Of a DNA stretch of 64,000 nucleotides, positions 34,518 through 45,380 are shown piece by piece. The stretch is from contig NZ_PIPZ01000002.1 in NCBI RefSeq assembly GCF_003987045.1, positions 248,001-312,000 on the forward strand, given 5' to 3'. The position numbers were made by a program, and so were the translations under genes. This DNA comes from Pseudidiomarina marina. Lineage in GTDB: Bacteria > Pseudomonadota > Gammaproteobacteria > Enterobacterales > Alteromonadaceae. Under the pieces are notes generated by a model, which did no database searches, was not told the DNA's origin, and was given only the letters and a program-made list of their open reading frames with translations. Numbering within the stretch: the stretch's first letter is position 1; each line of letters opens with the position of its first letter.

Positions 34518-37211
34518 TTACAATCGCCAGTTAAAGAACCGGATTCGTAATTGCTTCTCAAATTCAACGGTTACCAATAGCGCCACCCCAATCAGCAGTA
34601 CGAGTAATACCTCGTGCCAGTCAAGCGCAGCGATACCAAAGAGCTGTTGTAGCGGTTGCACATAAGTGACCAGTGCTTGCGCCATGACAATCAAAATAAC
34701 TGCTGTCCATAATGGACGAGTGCCTCGGAGGGCCCGCCATGTAAGCGAAGCACCATAAATATTGCGGATAAAGAAAAGATGAAAGATTTCGAGCACAACC
34801 GCTGTATTCAGTGCCATGCTGCGCGCAACTTCAAGGCTCTGACCTTGATTGAGGGCGTATTGAAACACCCCGTATAGAGCAATAACAAATAATATCGAAA
34901 CAAATACAACGTGCCATACTAAAGCGCCGCGTAACAAGGGTTCTGAACGATGTCGTGGCGGTCGTTTCATACTATTCGGCTCCGTCGGTTCGAACGCTAA
35001 CGTTAAACCTAAGGTGATGGCGGTCACCAAATTCACCCACAACAGCTGAACTGGTGTAATGGGTAATGCCAACCCCAGTAACAAGGCGAGAATAATTGCC
35101 ATAGATTCGCCAACACTGGTTGGAATATCCCAGCTAATCACCTTCTTGAGGTTATCGTAAACGGTGCGCCCTTGCTGCACTGCCGCGACAATGGAGGCAA
35201 AGTTATCGTCAGTGAGTACCACATCTGCTGCTTGCTTGGTCGCTTCACTACCACGAATACCCATAACGATGCCAACATCAGCGCGTTTTAGAGCCGGCGC
35301 ATCATTCACGCCATCGCCGGTCATCGCCACGACTTGCTGCTGTGCTTGTAACGCCTGAACTAAGCGCAATTTATGCGCAGGGCTGGTACGGGCGAACACA
35401 TGCACTTCTTTTACGGTGTCGTTGAATTGTTCATCAGATAAATTATCAAGCTCGCTGCCGGTCAGTACCTTATCCGCATTTTCAATGCCGACTTGATGTG
35501 CAATCGCTGTCGCAGTTCCGGGATGGTCGCCAGTAATCATTTTCACACCAATACCAGCTTGGCGACACTGTTGTATCGCCGCGATTGTTTCCGCACGTGG
35601 CGGATCGATGAGCCCAACCAAACCAACCAGAACAAGGTCTTTGCTCAACTCTGATTGCTCAAGCACGACATCAGTATCCGCCACTTGGCGTTGCGCCAAT
35701 GCCAACACACGCAATCCTTGTGCGGCAAGCCGCTTGGCTTCGGCCAGCCAGTAGTCACGATTAAGTTCGGTAACCTGCCGTCCCACCGCATACTGCCAAG
35801 AACACATCGTTAGGATTTGCTCAGGCGCGCCTTTTACACTGACAAACGCATGCCCTTGGTGATCATGATCTAACGTCGCCATGTAGCGCGTTTCGGCATC
35901 AAAAGGAATTTCATCGTGGCGATGCCATTGCCGGCGATCGTGTTCAACCGAAATGCCGAGTTTTGCTGCGAAAGCTAGTAGCGCGCCTTCCATCGGATCA
36001 CCCACAACTTGCCAGCCGTCTGCCGATTCATGTAACTGTGCATCGTTACATAGCAGTGCTATGCGCCCAATATCACGCAAACGCGCCTCATCGCTGACCA
36101 AAGCAGTGTCAACCGTCGCATTGATCACTTCGCCATTCGGCGCATAACCATCGCCGGTTATATTAAACTGGGCATCGCTCAACGAGAGCGCTGCGATCAT
36201 CATTTCGTTGCGCGTTAACGTTCCCGTTTTATCGGTACAGATCACTGAGACTGCACCGAGAGTTTCGATACTTGGCAGGTGGCGCACAATGGCATGGCGT
36301 CGCGCCATCGCTTGTACGCCAACAGCCAGTGTGATGGTCATCACCGCTGGCAGGCCCTCAGGTATCGCCGCAACAGCGATGCTCACCATAATCATGAATA
36401 GCTCAGCAAATGGCTTGAGTTGCAACCAACTTGCATAAGCGAGCAGAGCGCCAGCAAAGAAAAGAATAAGAAACGTCAGCCATTTCGAAAAACGTGCGGT
36501 TTGTTCAACCAACGGTGTCGTTAATTTCGATACTTCTGTCAACATCACACCAATACGACCAAACTCCGTACTGGAACCTGTCGCAACCACCACGCCTTGC
36601 GCATGCCCAGTAGTCACCCAGGTGCCAAGGTAGGCCATATTTGAACGACTGCCTAACGCTGTTTGTTCGGCAAGATCTTCGGTCTGTTTGGTCACCGCGT
36701 GCGATTCACCAGTCAGTACCGCCTCTTGCACCTGAAGGCTAAAGGTTTCTAGCAGGCGGAGATCAGCCGGAACGCGAGCCCCCGCCTCTAATATCACGAT
36801 ATCTCCGACAACCAACTGTTCAGCTGGAAGTTGCTGTCGTTTACCGTCACGCACGACTAAAGCGGTTGGCGCCAGCATATGACGTAATCCGGCAAGTGCC
36901 GACTCCGCCTTGCCTTCTTGGTAATAACCAATAATCGCATTGATAACAACGACGGCAAATATCACCACCGTGTCGACATAATGTTGCAGTAATAGCGTGA
37001 CGCCAGTTGCCGCTAAAAGAACGTAGATAAGTACATTATGAAACTGCCGGATGAAACGTTTCCATGCTGGCTCAGTCTTTATCGCCGGAAGTGTATTCGG
37101 CCCCTGTTCGTGAAACCGTTGTTCAGCTTCAACGCTCGTTAAGCCACTAGTGTTGGATTGGGTCTGTTGGAGAACAGCTGCAGGCGGCATCGCATGCCAA
37201 TTTGCTTGCAT
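34518..37211 (-). CDS. P-type cation-transporting ATPase (P2 type)
   Basis: 897 residues. N-terminal cation ATPase domain, actuator domain with TGES (167-170), helix M4 with PEGLPAV (284-290), phosphorylation motif DKTGTLT (Asp327), and the hinge TGDGVNDAP. The M6 region reads NLVTAITLGLTLAFEP, lacking the Asp of the NLVTD calcium-pump motif, so calcium transport should not be assumed; the ion is unknown. Ten transmembrane helices are expected. It starts 24 bp after the DUF1415 gene with a good GGAGG site, and is probably the last gene of the DUF805-VOC-DUF1415-ATPase operon. Confidence 0.9.
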   Translation of the reverse strand: MQANWHAMPPAAVLQQTQSNTSGLTSVEAEQRFHEQGPNTLPAIKTEPAWKRFIRQFHNVLIYVLLAATGVTLLLQHYVDTVVIFAVVVINAIIGYYQEGKAESALAGLRHMLAPTALVVRDGKRQQLPAEQLVVGDIVILEAGARVPADLRLLETFSLQVQEAVLTGESHAVTKQTEDLAEQTALGSRSNMAYLGTWVTTGHAQGVVVATGSSTEFGRIGVMLTEVSKLTTPLVEQTARFSKWLTFLILFFAGALLAYASWLQLKPFAELFMIMVSIAVAAIPEGLPAVMTITLAVGVQAMARRHAIVRHLPSIETLGAVSVICTDKTGTLTRNEMMIAALSLSDAQFNITGDGYAPNGEVINATVDTALVSDEARLRDIGRIALLCNDAQLHESADGWQVVGDPMEGALLAFAAKLGISVEHDRRQWHRHDEIPFDAETRYMATLDHDHQGHAFVSVKGAPEQILTMCSWQYAVGRQVTELNRDYWLAEAKRLAAQGLRVLALAQRQVADTDVVLEQSELSKDLVLVGLVGLIDPPRAETIAAIQQCRQAGIGVKMITGDHPGTATAIAHQVGIENADKVLTGSELDNLSDEQFNDTVKEVHVFARTSPAHKLRLVQALQAQQQVVAMTGDGVNDAPALKRADVGIVMGIRGSEATKQAADVVLTDDNFASIVAAVQQGRTVYDNLKKVISWDIPTSVGESMAIILALLLGLALPITPVQLLWVNLVTAITLGLTLAFEPTEPNSMKRPPRHRSEPLLRGALVWHVVFVSILFVIALYGVFQYALNQGQSLEVARSMALNTAVVLEIFHLFFIRNIYGASLTWRALRGTRPLWTAVILIVMAQALVTYVQPLQQLFGIAALDWHEVLLVLLIGVALLVTVEFEKQLRIRFFNWRL

Positions 37212-37235
37212 AAGTCCTCCGTCATTGAAGTGGTG

Positions 37236-37796
37236 TTAACTCTTAATTTTAGCGATATCGTCTAGAATCTTAGCAAAGAAATCGGCGCCTTTTTGTCTGG
37301 CAAAATCAATATTTCGTTCGGGGATTCGCTCCGGCTTTGTGTAGCTTGCCAGTGCGTTGGCGACACTGTCCTCGCGAAGCACGTGAAGCATTGGGTATGG
37401 GGCGCGATTAGTATAGTTTGCAGCATCGTCAGCATCACTATCGGCAAACTGATATTCTGGGTGAAACGTGGCGAGTTGATAGACTCCGTCGTACCCTTCG
37501 AGTTCGAGTAAGCGCTCTGCATAGTCGACTAAATCAAGATAGTCATCAAAATCGCTCACTCCGTTTGGCAAAATCAGCAGCGCCGTCGCAATATCAGGCT
37601 GAGTATCGAGCTCCTGTATTAATTTGAGTAATGCTTGGAGCTGTTCCGCAATATCGGCACTCGTCTCCACCTGATAGTGAATGGTTTGTTGTTCAACTTC
37701 ACGACGCGCAAACGGGCATAAATTAAATTGAACAATCACTTGGTCTACCCAAGCTTTAGTTTGCGCAGTGATTTGCGGTATCAAGTCAGTTGTCAT
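37236..37796 (-). CDS. DUF1415 family protein
   Basis: 186 residues from the ATG at 37796. It contains the family's LCPFARRE segment near residue 28 and the VYQLATFHPEYQFAD and NRAPYPMLHVLRED segments. Function unknown. The start overlaps the stop of the VOC gene (ATGA). Confidence 0.85.
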   Translation of the reverse strand: MTTDLIPQITAQTKAWVDQVIVQFNLCPFARREVEQQTIHYQVETSADIAEQLQALLKLIQELDTQPDIATALLILPNGVSDFDDYLDLVDYAERLLELEGYDGVYQLATFHPEYQFADSDADDAANYTNRAPYPMLHVLREDSVANALASYTKPERIPERNIDFARQKGADFFAKILDDIAKIKS

Positions 37797-38203
37797 AAAT
37801 GCGGATTGTATACCACTTCCCATAAATGTTTTTCAGGGTCCATAAAATAACCGGCATAGCCACCCCACGAGGTGGTTTTTGCTGGTTTCACCCAAGCAGC
37901 ACCCGCTTTCGATGCTTCATCCAAAATAGCATCAACGGCTTCTTCGGAATCAACATTGTGTGCCAATAAAACATGCGTTGGCTCGGCTTTCCCCAGTGGC
38001 AAGCCACTGTCATTTGCCAAACTTTGCCGTGGCCACAAAGCAAACATCAGATTATTCTCAAGCTTAAAAAAAGCAGCGGCTCCATTCTCATATTGCTCGC
38101 CAATAATGCCCTCAGTTGGCCAACCTAAGCCGTCGCGATAAAACGCGACGGCTTTCTCCAAGTTGTCCACCGTTAAGGTAATAAAGGAGATTCGAGGCTT
38201 CAT
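37793..38203 (-). CDS. VOC (glyoxalase-fold) family protein
   Basis: 136 residues with the two beta-alpha-beta-beta-beta halves of the vicinal oxygen chelate fold: ISFITLTVDNLEKAVAFYRDGLGWP at the start and YAGYFMDPEKHLWEVVYNP at the end, each with potential metal ligands. The substrate cannot be inferred. Both ends overlap neighbours by ATGA. Confidence 0.85.
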   Translation of the reverse strand: MKPRISFITLTVDNLEKAVAFYRDGLGWPTEGIIGEQYENGAAAFFKLENNLMFALWPRQSLANDSGLPLGKAEPTHVLLAHNVDSEEAVDAILDEASKAGAAWVKPAKTTSWGGYAGYFMDPEKHLWEVVYNPHL

Positions 38204-38568
38204 GCCATCGCCTTCGGGTTCGGACCAAAGCGGTTTTCACCTGGCGTGCTGTCCATCACAAAGAAGACGATCAACACAATCGCACCAATCAACGGAATCA
38301 AGGCAATTAATAGCCACCAACCAGAACGGTCTGTGTCATGTAAACGACGCACACCGACTGCAATAGACGGTATTAGCACCGCTAAGCTGTATATTGCACC
38401 GAGAACACCGATGCTCATATCTGGGTCACTGAACCCTAAAATGCCATCAATAAACCCAAGCACGAAACCAATAATGGTGTTAAATAAAACGAAAAACCAA
38501 TATTCAGAACGTCGGGCGCGACCACTGAAAACCGCATACTTCTTTAAAACGGTAAGATACCAGTTCAT
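38200..38568 (-). CDS. DUF805 family membrane protein
   Basis: 122 residues from the ATG at 38568, chosen because AAAGGA lies upstream and MNWYLTVLKKYAVFSGRARR is the standard family N-terminus. Four hydrophobic segments are expected; the RRLHDTDRSGWW signature between them is typical. Function unknown. First gene of the overlapping four-gene set. Confidence 0.88.
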   Translation of the reverse strand: MNWYLTVLKKYAVFSGRARRSEYWFFVLFNTIIGFVLGFIDGILGFSDPDMSIGVLGAIYSLAVLIPSIAVGVRRLHDTDRSGWWLLIALIPLIGAIVLIVFFVMDSTPGENRFGPNPKAMA

Positions 38569-38668
38569 GTTATTTTTCCTTTTTGATTTGCCCTTCTTGT
38601 TGTCGGTCTGCGAGATGTTGGGCTCATCAGCACAGTACTGCATTCCGTTTGCAAAAATAACTTAGTCT

Positions 38669-39583
38669 TTATAGCTGTCGCATATACTCTAACGCGCCTT
38701 TCACGGCGGCTACCTGTGCCTCAATACATTCTTCGGGTGATGCATTGGCGCTGTCTGGATAGACCTCGGTGGTGCTCACGTACGGGGCATCCGTTAAGCC
38801 CATGCATAGGCCGAGCTCTTTCCCGGCATAGTGAATGACACCCTCTTGCTCAACCGGGGCTCCAATGATTTTGCCTTCGTCATCGGCAGGAGCAATGTGG
38901 GTAACTTGGCGCACCGAATCAATAATCGCCTTTTGGAAATCCGCTGTTGGCTTCTCAGAATTACCAACGGTATAGAAGCCATCTGGGATGTTCCAATTGG
39001 TGTTTACCTTGCCATCGCGAGCCGCAAGCGCTGGACGGAATTCTGAATTGTCCGTATCGGTGGTTTCGTGCAAATCAATATGCATCACGAACTCAAGTTG
39101 ATGACTCGCGATGTAGTCCATAATTGCCGCACACTCACCCGCTGGGCTGTTCTCTTTGAACGAACGGTTCGGATCGATGGCAAACGGATTCCAGCGATTA
39201 ATGGTTTCGTAGCCCCATGGGCTAATGCATGGCGCAATGAGAATATTAAACCATTGGCTGTAATGCTCAGCGTGCTGTTTTGCAAAGGCTAATGCGCCAT
39301 GAACGCCTGATGTTTCATAGCCGTGCACACCACCTGTCACCAACACATTTGGTTTGGCGGCATCCCAGTTTCGTGTTTTTAGTAAAAACAGCGGAAATGT
39401 ATTGTTGGGATATTCGAGCGCGCCATATTGCTCGACATCAAATTGATCATGTAGTCGATTAATTTGAGTCACAACATCATCAAAATATGACCGTTTTACA
39501 GATTGTTGTTTAAGCCAATGCTGTTTTTCTTCAACACCCCAAGGTTGTCCTGGGGTGCCAATTGGATACTGCTGCTCTGTCAT
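38669..39583 (-). CDS. M14-family metallopeptidase
   Basis: 304 residues, cytoplasmic (no signal peptide). Zinc ligands are recognisable as His87 and Glu90 in GGVHGYETSG and a later His in HIDLHETTD; the catalytic Glu is likely in STTEVYPDS. This resembles the DUF2817/AstE-like carboxypeptidase branch more than secreted carboxypeptidases. The substrate is unknown. Confidence 0.82.
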   Translation of the reverse strand: MTEQQYPIGTPGQPWGVEEKQHWLKQQSVKRSYFDDVVTQINRLHDQFDVEQYGALEYPNNTFPLFLLKTRNWDAAKPNVLVTGGVHGYETSGVHGALAFAKQHAEHYSQWFNILIAPCISPWGYETINRWNPFAIDPNRSFKENSPAGECAAIMDYIASHQLEFVMHIDLHETTDTDNSEFRPALAARDGKVNTNWNIPDGFYTVGNSEKPTADFQKAIIDSVRQVTHIAPADDEGKIIGAPVEQEGVIHYAGKELGLCMGLTDAPYVSTTEVYPDSANASPEECIEAQVAAVKGALEYMRQL

Positions 39584-39620
39584 TGTTTAACCTTTTCTCT
39601 CTTATTTTGCGCAAATCTTC

Positions 39621-40031
39621 TTATGCCAATAACTTGATGGCGATTTGAACCAACACCACAATATTGGCGATGATGCCAATCATAAAGAAATAACTACGTG
39701 GACTCGGATTGCGCTCAGTCGCGATGCCGTAATACAGCAACATGTGAATGATACGAGCAAAGGCAAACGCCCAAACTGATATCGCGAACCATTGCGAATC
39801 GACGCCCGCAAAAACGGCTAAGAAAACGGCGGCGAGAAAAAATGGAACATTCTCAAGGCTATTTTGAAAGGTTCGATGGGCACGGAACACGAATGACTGA
39901 TGACTTAAACGCTCATCAATTTTCCCTGGAATTGCTCCAGGTTGCTTTGCTTTACTGCCGCTCGCGATGAACCACTGCACCATCACAGTGGCTAAAATAA
40001 CCCAAACCCCAGCGTAAACGAGATGACTCAT
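39621..40031 (-). CDS. MAPEG family membrane protein
   Basis: 136 residues with four predicted membrane helices and the family segment FRAHRTFQNSLENVPFFLA near 49-67, then ERNPSPRSY. Eukaryotic relatives are glutathione-linked eicosanoid enzymes; bacterial members are poorly characterised. Confidence 0.85.
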   Translation of the reverse strand: MSHLVYAGVWVILATVMVQWFIASGSKAKQPGAIPGKIDERLSHQSFVFRAHRTFQNSLENVPFFLAAVFLAVFAGVDSQWFAISVWAFAFARIIHMLLYYGIATERNPSPRSYFFMIGIIANIVVLVQIAIKLLA

Positions 40032-40099
40032 GACCCTACCTTTTCGTGAATCTAAGAAACCTTACAGTAGCGGGTAATGACAAGGTCTGCAATGGCAAC

Positions 40100-40342
40100 T
40101 TATTCAGGCTTGAAGATACCGATAATGCTGTCGGATTGAATACTTTTACCCGTTGCGGTTGGCGCACTCGTCTCCGCTTGTTTTGCCGCAGGAGGCTTAG
40201 CACCACGTTCTGAAAACGTATGACCGCACTGTATACAGCTCACTTCTTCCTGTTCACCTTTAATGGTGAGCATGAGCGTATCTTGCGCATGGCAGGCTGG
40301 GCATTCCGCACCAGCGATAAAACGTTTGCGAGTTTGAGTCAT
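40100..40342 (-). CDS. yheV: YheV-family zinc ribbon protein
   Basis: 80 residues from the ATG at 40342, preceded by AGAGGTG; an upstream GTG would overlap that ribosome site. RKRFIAGAECPACHAQD and CIQCGHTFSE give a four-cysteine zinc ribbon, and the C-terminal IIGIFKPE matches E. coli YheV (IGIFHPD). Function unknown. Divergent from the yheS gene, as the two are neighbours in other genomes. Confidence 0.9.
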   Translation of the reverse strand: MTQTRKRFIAGAECPACHAQDTLMLTIKGEQEEVSCIQCGHTFSERGAKPPAAKQAETSAPTATGKSIQSDSIIGIFKPE

Positions 40343-40364
40343 ATTCACCTCTGTGGCTATCAGG

Positions 40365-40370
40365 TATAAT
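40365..40370 (+). promoter_or_regulatory. -10 element upstream of yheS
   Basis: A perfect TATAAT lies 41 bp before the yheS start in the 68-bp divergent yheV-yheS gap; the matching -35 is weak. On the other strand TTCGAC-17-TATACC in the same gap could serve yheV. Confidence 0.5.
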
Positions 40371-40410
40371 TGTCGCAGAAACTGAGTCGAACACCAAGTT
40401 AGGACTATTC

Positions 40411-42297
40411 ATGATAAACATTCGCGCGATGTCGTTAATGCGCGGCGGCAAGTTATTACTCGAAGATGCAAACATAACCATTTTCCCCGGCCATCACGTT
40501 GGGCTCGTTGGTCGTAATGGCACGGGTAAGTCATCTCTCTTTGCATTGCTTCGCGGCGAACTTAGCGTTGAACAAGGTTCTTGCGACCTGCCAAGTGGCT
40601 GGCGTATTGCCAGCGTAAAGCAAGAAACGCCTGCACTTGAACAGGCTGCTATAGAATACGTGCTTGATGGTGATAAAGAGCTCCGCGACTTGGAAAAACA
40701 ACTTGCTGACGCCGAAGCCAAGCAAGATGGCAATGCCATTGGGCACTTGCATGATGCCATTGCTACAATTGGCGGTTACGAAGCCCCCTCACGGGCGGCC
40801 GCTCTCTTAGCTGGTTTAGGTTTTGAGCCTGAGCAAATATATGCACCGGTAAAATCATTCTCAGGTGGCTGGCGAATGCGTCTTAACTTGGCGCAAGCTT
40901 TGATTGCACGCGCCGATTTGTTGTTACTTGATGAGCCCACCAACCATTTAGATGTTGATGCGATTTTCTGGCTTGAAGATTGGTTACAACGCTTTCCAGG
41001 TACATTAATTGTAATTTCGCACGACCGCGACTTTCTCAATGCCATCGCGCAGCAGATTGTTCTTATCGAACACCAGCGCGCAACCAGCTACAGCGGCAAT
41101 TATAGTAGTTTTGAGCGCCAGCAAGCCGAGCAGTTAGCGCAACAACAAGCACAGTTTGAAAAAGAACAAGCCCAGCGTAAACATCTGCAAAGCTATATTG
41201 ACCGATTCCGTTACAAAGCGAGCAAAGCCAAGCAAGCACAAAGCCGCATCAAAGCCTTGGAGCGATTGCAAGCAAGTGCACCGTTGCGCGCTGCAAGCGG
41301 TTTTCAATTTGCGTTTAAAGAACCCGAACAATTACCAAACCCTCTATTAACGCTTGAAAAAGTGCAGGCGGGGTATGGCGATGCGGTTATTCTAAAAAAT
41401 ATTCAGTTTAACCTGGTGCCAGGCAGTCGCATTGGTCTTCTTGGCCGCAACGGCGCTGGTAAATCAACATTGGTCAAGTTGCTGGCCGGAGAATTAACCG
41501 CACAAGCAGGCGTGGTGGCTTTGAATCCGGGTGTTAAACTGGGTTACTTCGCCCAGCATCAACTGGAAACTTTAGATTCACAAGCGACGCCGTTACAGCA
41601 CTTACAGCGGCTTGATAAATTTGCATCGGAACAGCAGCTCCGCGATTTTGTTGGTGGTTTCGGTTTTTCTGGCGATGCCGCTACCAGCCTTGTTGGACCG
41701 ATGTCGGGCGGCGAAAAAGCGCGTTTAGTTTTAGCCCTCATAGTCTATCAAAAACCAAACATGTTACTTCTCGATGAGCCAACCAACCATCTCGATAGCA
41801 GCATGCGTGAGGCACTGGTTTACGCGCTGCAAGACTTTACCGGTGCCATGGTTATTGTCTCACACGACCGTCATTTGTTGCGCACGACGGTTGATGAATT
41901 CTACTTGGTTGCCCACCAACAAGTTGAGCCCTTCGCCGGTGACTTGGATGCCTACCACGATTGGCTGAAGCAACAGGCTCAAAGCTCGCAAACGACGACG
42001 AGCTCCAATAGCGGAAAGGCTGATAAAAAGGCCGAAAAGCGTCAAGCGGCCGAACGTCGACAAGCGTTGAAGCCACTCAAAGAGCGTGTCACCAAAGCAG
42101 AAAAAGCGCTCCAGCAGGCAGAGCACGTACTGGCAGAACTCAACGAATTGTTAGCTGATACGTCACTTTACGAGGCTGAACGCAAAGCTGAACTTGCCGA
42201 TATTCTTCAGCAACAAGCCCAGGCACAGGCTAAGCTTACCGTAGCGGAAGAAGAATGGATGGCCGCCGAAGAAGCATTACAAGAGGCACAAGATTAA
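40411..42297 (+). CDS. yheS: ABC-F ATPase YheS
   Basis: 628 residues (E. coli 637). Two ABC domains without membrane segments: Walker [10 protein letters not shown] (33-41) and GRNGAGKST, signatures SGGWRMRL and SGGEKARL, and two DEPTNHLD Walker B motifs. A charged linker joins them and a Gln/Glu-rich coiled coil ends the protein. ABC-F proteins act on the ribosome; the exact role of YheS is not settled. Confidence 0.94.
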   Translation: MINIRAMSLMRGGKLLLEDANITIFPGHHVGLVGRNGTGKSSLFALLRGELSVEQGSCDLPSGWRIASVKQETPALEQAAIEYVLDGDKELRDLEKQLADAEAKQDGNAIGHLHDAIATIGGYEAPSRAAALLAGLGFEPEQIYAPVKSFSGGWRMRLNLAQALIARADLLLLDEPTNHLDVDAIFWLEDWLQRFPGTLIVISHDRDFLNAIAQQIVLIEHQRATSYSGNYSSFERQQAEQLAQQQAQFEKEQAQRKHLQSYIDRFRYKASKAKQAQSRIKALERLQASAPLRAASGFQFAFKEPEQLPNPLLTLEKVQAGYGDAVILKNIQFNLVPGSRIGLLGRNGAGKSTLVKLLAGELTAQAGVVALNPGVKLGYFAQHQLETLDSQATPLQHLQRLDKFASEQQLRDFVGGFGFSGDAATSLVGPMSGGEKARLVLALIVYQKPNMLLLDEPTNHLDSSMREALVYALQDFTGAMVIVSHDRHLLRTTVDEFYLVAHQQVEPFAGDLDAYHDWLKQQAQSSQTTTSSNSGKADKKAEKRQAAERRQALKPLKERVTKAEKALQQAEHVLAELNELLADTSLYEAERKAELADILQQQAQAQAKLTVAEEEWMAAEEALQEAQD

Positions 42298-42521
42298 TGC
42301 AAATTCCATGGCAACAGGTTGACCCTGAAACGCTCACGAACTTGATCGAGATGTTCGTATTGCGTGAAGGCACAGATTACGGCGATGAAGAAAAGTCACT
42401 AGAAGAAAAAGTGGAAGATGTGCGACGCCAACTGGCCGCTGGCGAGGCTGTGTTGGTCTGGTCAGAACTTCACGAAACCGTAAATATCTTACCGGCTAAT
42501 CATCGTTTCGATGATGAATAA
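42297..42521 (+). CDS. yheU: YheU family protein
   Basis: 74 residues. The start shares one base with the yheS stop (TAATG), indicating coupling. It begins [20 protein letters not shown], typical of YheU (E. coli 72 residues), and is rich in acidic residues. Function unknown. Its 3' end overlaps the convergent cysQ by 26 bp. Confidence 0.92.
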   Translation: MQIPWQQVDPETLTNLIEMFVLREGTDYGDEEKSLEEKVEDVRRQLAAGEAVLVWSELHETVNILPANHRFDDE

Positions 42522-43341
42522 ACACCTCTTGCCACGGCACATCTGGGTCGCCGAGGATAATAAAGTTGGGATTGCCTAAGTTAGCTTCCTGATTGTAAGT
42601 AAGTGGCGTAAAGCTCTCACTGACAATGCAGCCGCCAGCTTCACCGACTATCACTTCTGCGGCTGCGGTGTCCCACTCACCAGTTGGTCCAACGCGCAGA
42701 AAACAATCGGCACGTCCCTCAGCAATCATACATGCTTTCAACGAGCAGCTACCCGCCGGCACGAGTTGTAATTCTCGCTCGCTCGTCATGCGTTGCAACA
42801 CGCGCTCGCGTGGCTGACGTCTGCTAATGGCTAAATGCAGAACATCGTTAAGCGGGTCGGCCAGACGACGCACGTGAATACGTTGCGTGCCGTGCACATC
42901 GCGGCGAAAAGCACCCTGCCCGCGTTGCGCGGTATACAACACATCGCCAGCTGGCCAATAAATGACACCAAGTACCGGCTGATTATGTTCAACCAACGCG
43001 ATAATGACACCAAAATCACCACTGCGGGCAATAAATTCTTGCGTACCGTCAATCGGATCAATCATCCAATAGCGTGGCCACTGACGGCGTTCTTCAAAGG
43101 TTAAATGTGAGCCTTCTTCGGAGAGAACCGGAATGTCTGGAGTCAATGCCGTAAGCCCATCAACAATCAAGCGGTTGGCGGCAAAATCGGCACTCGTGAC
43201 CGGTGAATCATCGTCTTTCTCGTACGTTTCGTAAGCCTGTTCTTCATACAGCTCAAGAATGAGATCGCCAGCTTTCAACGCAATATCCGCCGCGCCGTGT
43301 AACCATTCCTGTAATTGTTCTACCGAGCTATTTGTCGTCAC
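42496..43341 (-). CDS. cysQ: 3'(2'),5'-bisphosphate nucleotidase CysQ
   Basis: 281 residues. Removes 3'-phosphoadenosine 5'-phosphate produced in sulfate assimilation. Inositol monophosphatase-fold metal motifs are present: [19 protein letters not shown] and the C-terminal [12 protein letters not shown]. The start is a GTG overlapping the nudE stop (GTGA). Confidence 0.93.
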   Translation of the reverse strand: MTTNSSVEQLQEWLHGAADIALKAGDLILELYEEQAYETYEKDDDSPVTSADFAANRLIVDGLTALTPDIPVLSEEGSHLTFEERRQWPRYWMIDPIDGTQEFIARSGDFGVIIALVEHNQPVLGVIYWPAGDVLYTAQRGQGAFRRDVHGTQRIHVRRLADPLNDVLHLAISRRQPRERVLQRMTSERELQLVPAGSCSLKACMIAEGRADCFLRVGPTGEWDTAAAEVIVGEAGGCIVSESFTPLTYNQEANLGNPNFIILGDPDVPWQEVFIHHRNDD

Positions 43342-43886
43342 TTGCCAAGCTCCCGTAACGTCATCAACAAAGCGGCAATGCTGCGTGCTTCCGTGAAGTC
43401 TTCTTGTTCCAACAATGCGTCGGTTTTACTCAATAGCCACGGCACCTTTTCCAATGGCTCCGGTTCGTCACCTGGTAAGCTTTCAGGATACAAATCGTGG
43501 GCGATAAAAATATGCATGGTTGCCGAAAAAAACTGTGGCGCCATGGTCACGCTCTTAAGTGGAATGAGTTGTTTTGCGCCGAAACCAATTTCTTCTTTTA
43601 GTTCGCGGTTTGCAGCCTGCTCCGGAGTTTCACCCGGATCAATCAATCCTTTAGGAAAGCCGAGTTGGTAGTTGTGCAAACCAGCGGCATATTCGCGCAC
43701 CAACATGAGGGTTTCGTCATCAATAAACGGAACAATCATGACCGCACCACGACCGCTACTTGCCATGCGTTCGAATTGGCGCTCAACACCATTACTGAAA
43801 CGTAAATCAACTGCTTCAATACGCAGAAGGCGACTCGTTGCTACAATTTGGCGAGTTAAAATCTCTGGAACTGGTTTGTGCGCCAT
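43338..43886 (-). CDS. nudE: ADP compounds hydrolase NudE
   Basis: 182 residues. The Nudix box GLIDPGETPEQAANRELKEEIG (near 80-101) is complete. Acts on ADP-ribose, NADH and Ap3A-type compounds in relatives. Upstream of and overlapping cysQ, as in several gammaproteobacteria; divergent from sthA. Confidence 0.93.
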   Translation of the reverse strand: MAHKPVPEILTRQIVATSRLLRIEAVDLRFSNGVERQFERMASSGRGAVMIVPFIDDETLMLVREYAAGLHNYQLGFPKGLIDPGETPEQAANRELKEEIGFGAKQLIPLKSVTMAPQFFSATMHIFIAHDLYPESLPGDEPEPLEKVPWLLSKTDALLEQEDFTEARSIAALLMTLRELGK

Positions 43887-43973
43887 AAGAATTCCATATT
43901 ACTGGCTAAATACATCGGCTTTTCGTTACTATAACGGCAAAGAAGCAAGCGGTACAACCAGAAGGAGCATTTG

Positions 43974-45380
43974 ATGAGTCAGGCAGATCTGCAATTTGAT
44001 GCCGTAGTGATCGGCAGTGGCCCAGGCGGCGAAGGTGCCGCAATGCAACTAGCAAAAAATGGCCGCAAAGTTGCCATGGTCGAAAAGCACAGCTCGATCG
44101 GTGGTGGCTGCACGCACTGGGGAACCATTCCATCGAAAGCGTTGCGCCATTCGGTTAGTCGACTCATTGAATATAATGCCAACCCGCTGTTTGCCGCCGA
44201 GCGCATTCAACGCGGCCTCACCTTTGCCGAAATTTTGAAGCATGCGCAAGGGGTCATTCGCAAGCAAGTTCGGTTGCGCAGTAGTTTTTACGAGCGCAAC
44301 GGCGTTACCGTTATTCACGGCACTGCTTCGTTTGAAAATGCCAATCGTCTTAAAATTACGCAAGCCGATGGGACGCTTGAGTATATAACCACAAAGCAGG
44401 TGGTTATCGCCACCGGTTCACGGCCATACCATCCACCTGATGTCGATTTCTCGCATGCTCGCCTATATGACTCCGATACCGTACTTAATCTCGAACACGA
44501 GCCGCGCAGCATTATTATTTACGGTGCCGGTGTTATCGGTTGTGAGTACGCGAGTATTTTTCGTGGCTTAGGGGTAAAAGTCGATTTAATTAACACCCGG
44601 GAGCGGCTGCTGAGCTTTCTCGATGCAGAAATTTCCGATGCGCTGAGCTATCACTTACGCAATAGTGGTGTGGTCATACGTCACAATGAAGAATATGAGC
44701 GCATTGAAGGCCATGCCGATGGTGTCACTTTATATACGAAATCAGGCAAACGCATTGATGCCGACTGCTTATTATTCGCTAACGGTCGCTCGGGTAATAT
44801 CGAAACACTCAACGTTAATGCGGTTGGCCTAAAACCGAATCACCGCGGCCAACTTGAAGTAAATAATCACTATCAAACCAAAACAGATAATATCTACGCT
44901 GTTGGCGATATTATCGGCTATCCGTCATTAGCCAGCGCGGCCTATGATCAAGGCCGAATTTGCGCCACAGCGATGCTTGATGGTGAGTGCGATCAACGCC
45001 TTATTAGCGATATTCCAACTGGCATTTACACTATTCCGGAGATTAGTTCGGTAGGTAAAACCGAAGAAGAACTCACCGCACAAAAAGTTCCTTATGAAGT
45101 GGGTCGCGCGCAGTTTAAACACTTGGCTCGTGCGCAAATTTCAAATATGGCCGTTGGTAGCTTGAAGATTCTATTCCATCGCGAAACCAATGAAGTGCTG
45201 GGAATTCATTGCTTTGGCGAGCGTGCGGCGGAAATTATTCATATCGGTCAGGCCATAATGGAGCAAAAAGGGGCTGGCAATACTATTGAGTATTTCGTTA
45301 ATACTACCTTTAATTATCCAACTATGGCCGAAGCTTATCGGGTTGCCGCACTGAATGGCTTAAACCGCGTTCGCGGTTAA
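43974..45380 (+). CDS. sthA: Soluble pyridine nucleotide transhydrogenase
   Basis: 468 residues from the ATG at 43974, with GGAG upstream (an adjacent TTG is the alternative). FAD-binding [10 protein letters not shown] near 11-20, NAD-binding [13 protein letters not shown] and dimerisation domain. The usual redox disulfide is absent, replaced by [15 protein letters not shown], exactly the SthA pattern. Balances NADPH and NADH. The last 4 bp overlap the convergent envZ. Confidence 0.96.
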   Translation: MSQADLQFDAVVIGSGPGGEGAAMQLAKNGRKVAMVEKHSSIGGGCTHWGTIPSKALRHSVSRLIEYNANPLFAAERIQRGLTFAEILKHAQGVIRKQVRLRSSFYERNGVTVIHGTASFENANRLKITQADGTLEYITTKQVVIATGSRPYHPPDVDFSHARLYDSDTVLNLEHEPRSIIIYGAGVIGCEYASIFRGLGVKVDLINTRERLLSFLDAEISDALSYHLRNSGVVIRHNEEYERIEGHADGVTLYTKSGKRIDADCLLFANGRSGNIETLNVNAVGLKPNHRGQLEVNNHYQTKTDNIYAVGDIIGYPSLASAAYDQGRICATAMLDGECDQRLISDIPTGIYTIPEISSVGKTEEELTAQKVPYEVGRAQFKHLARAQISNMAVGSLKILFHRETNEVLGIHCFGERAAEIIHIGQAIMEQKGAGNTIEYFVNTTFNYPTMAEAYRVAALNGLNRVRG

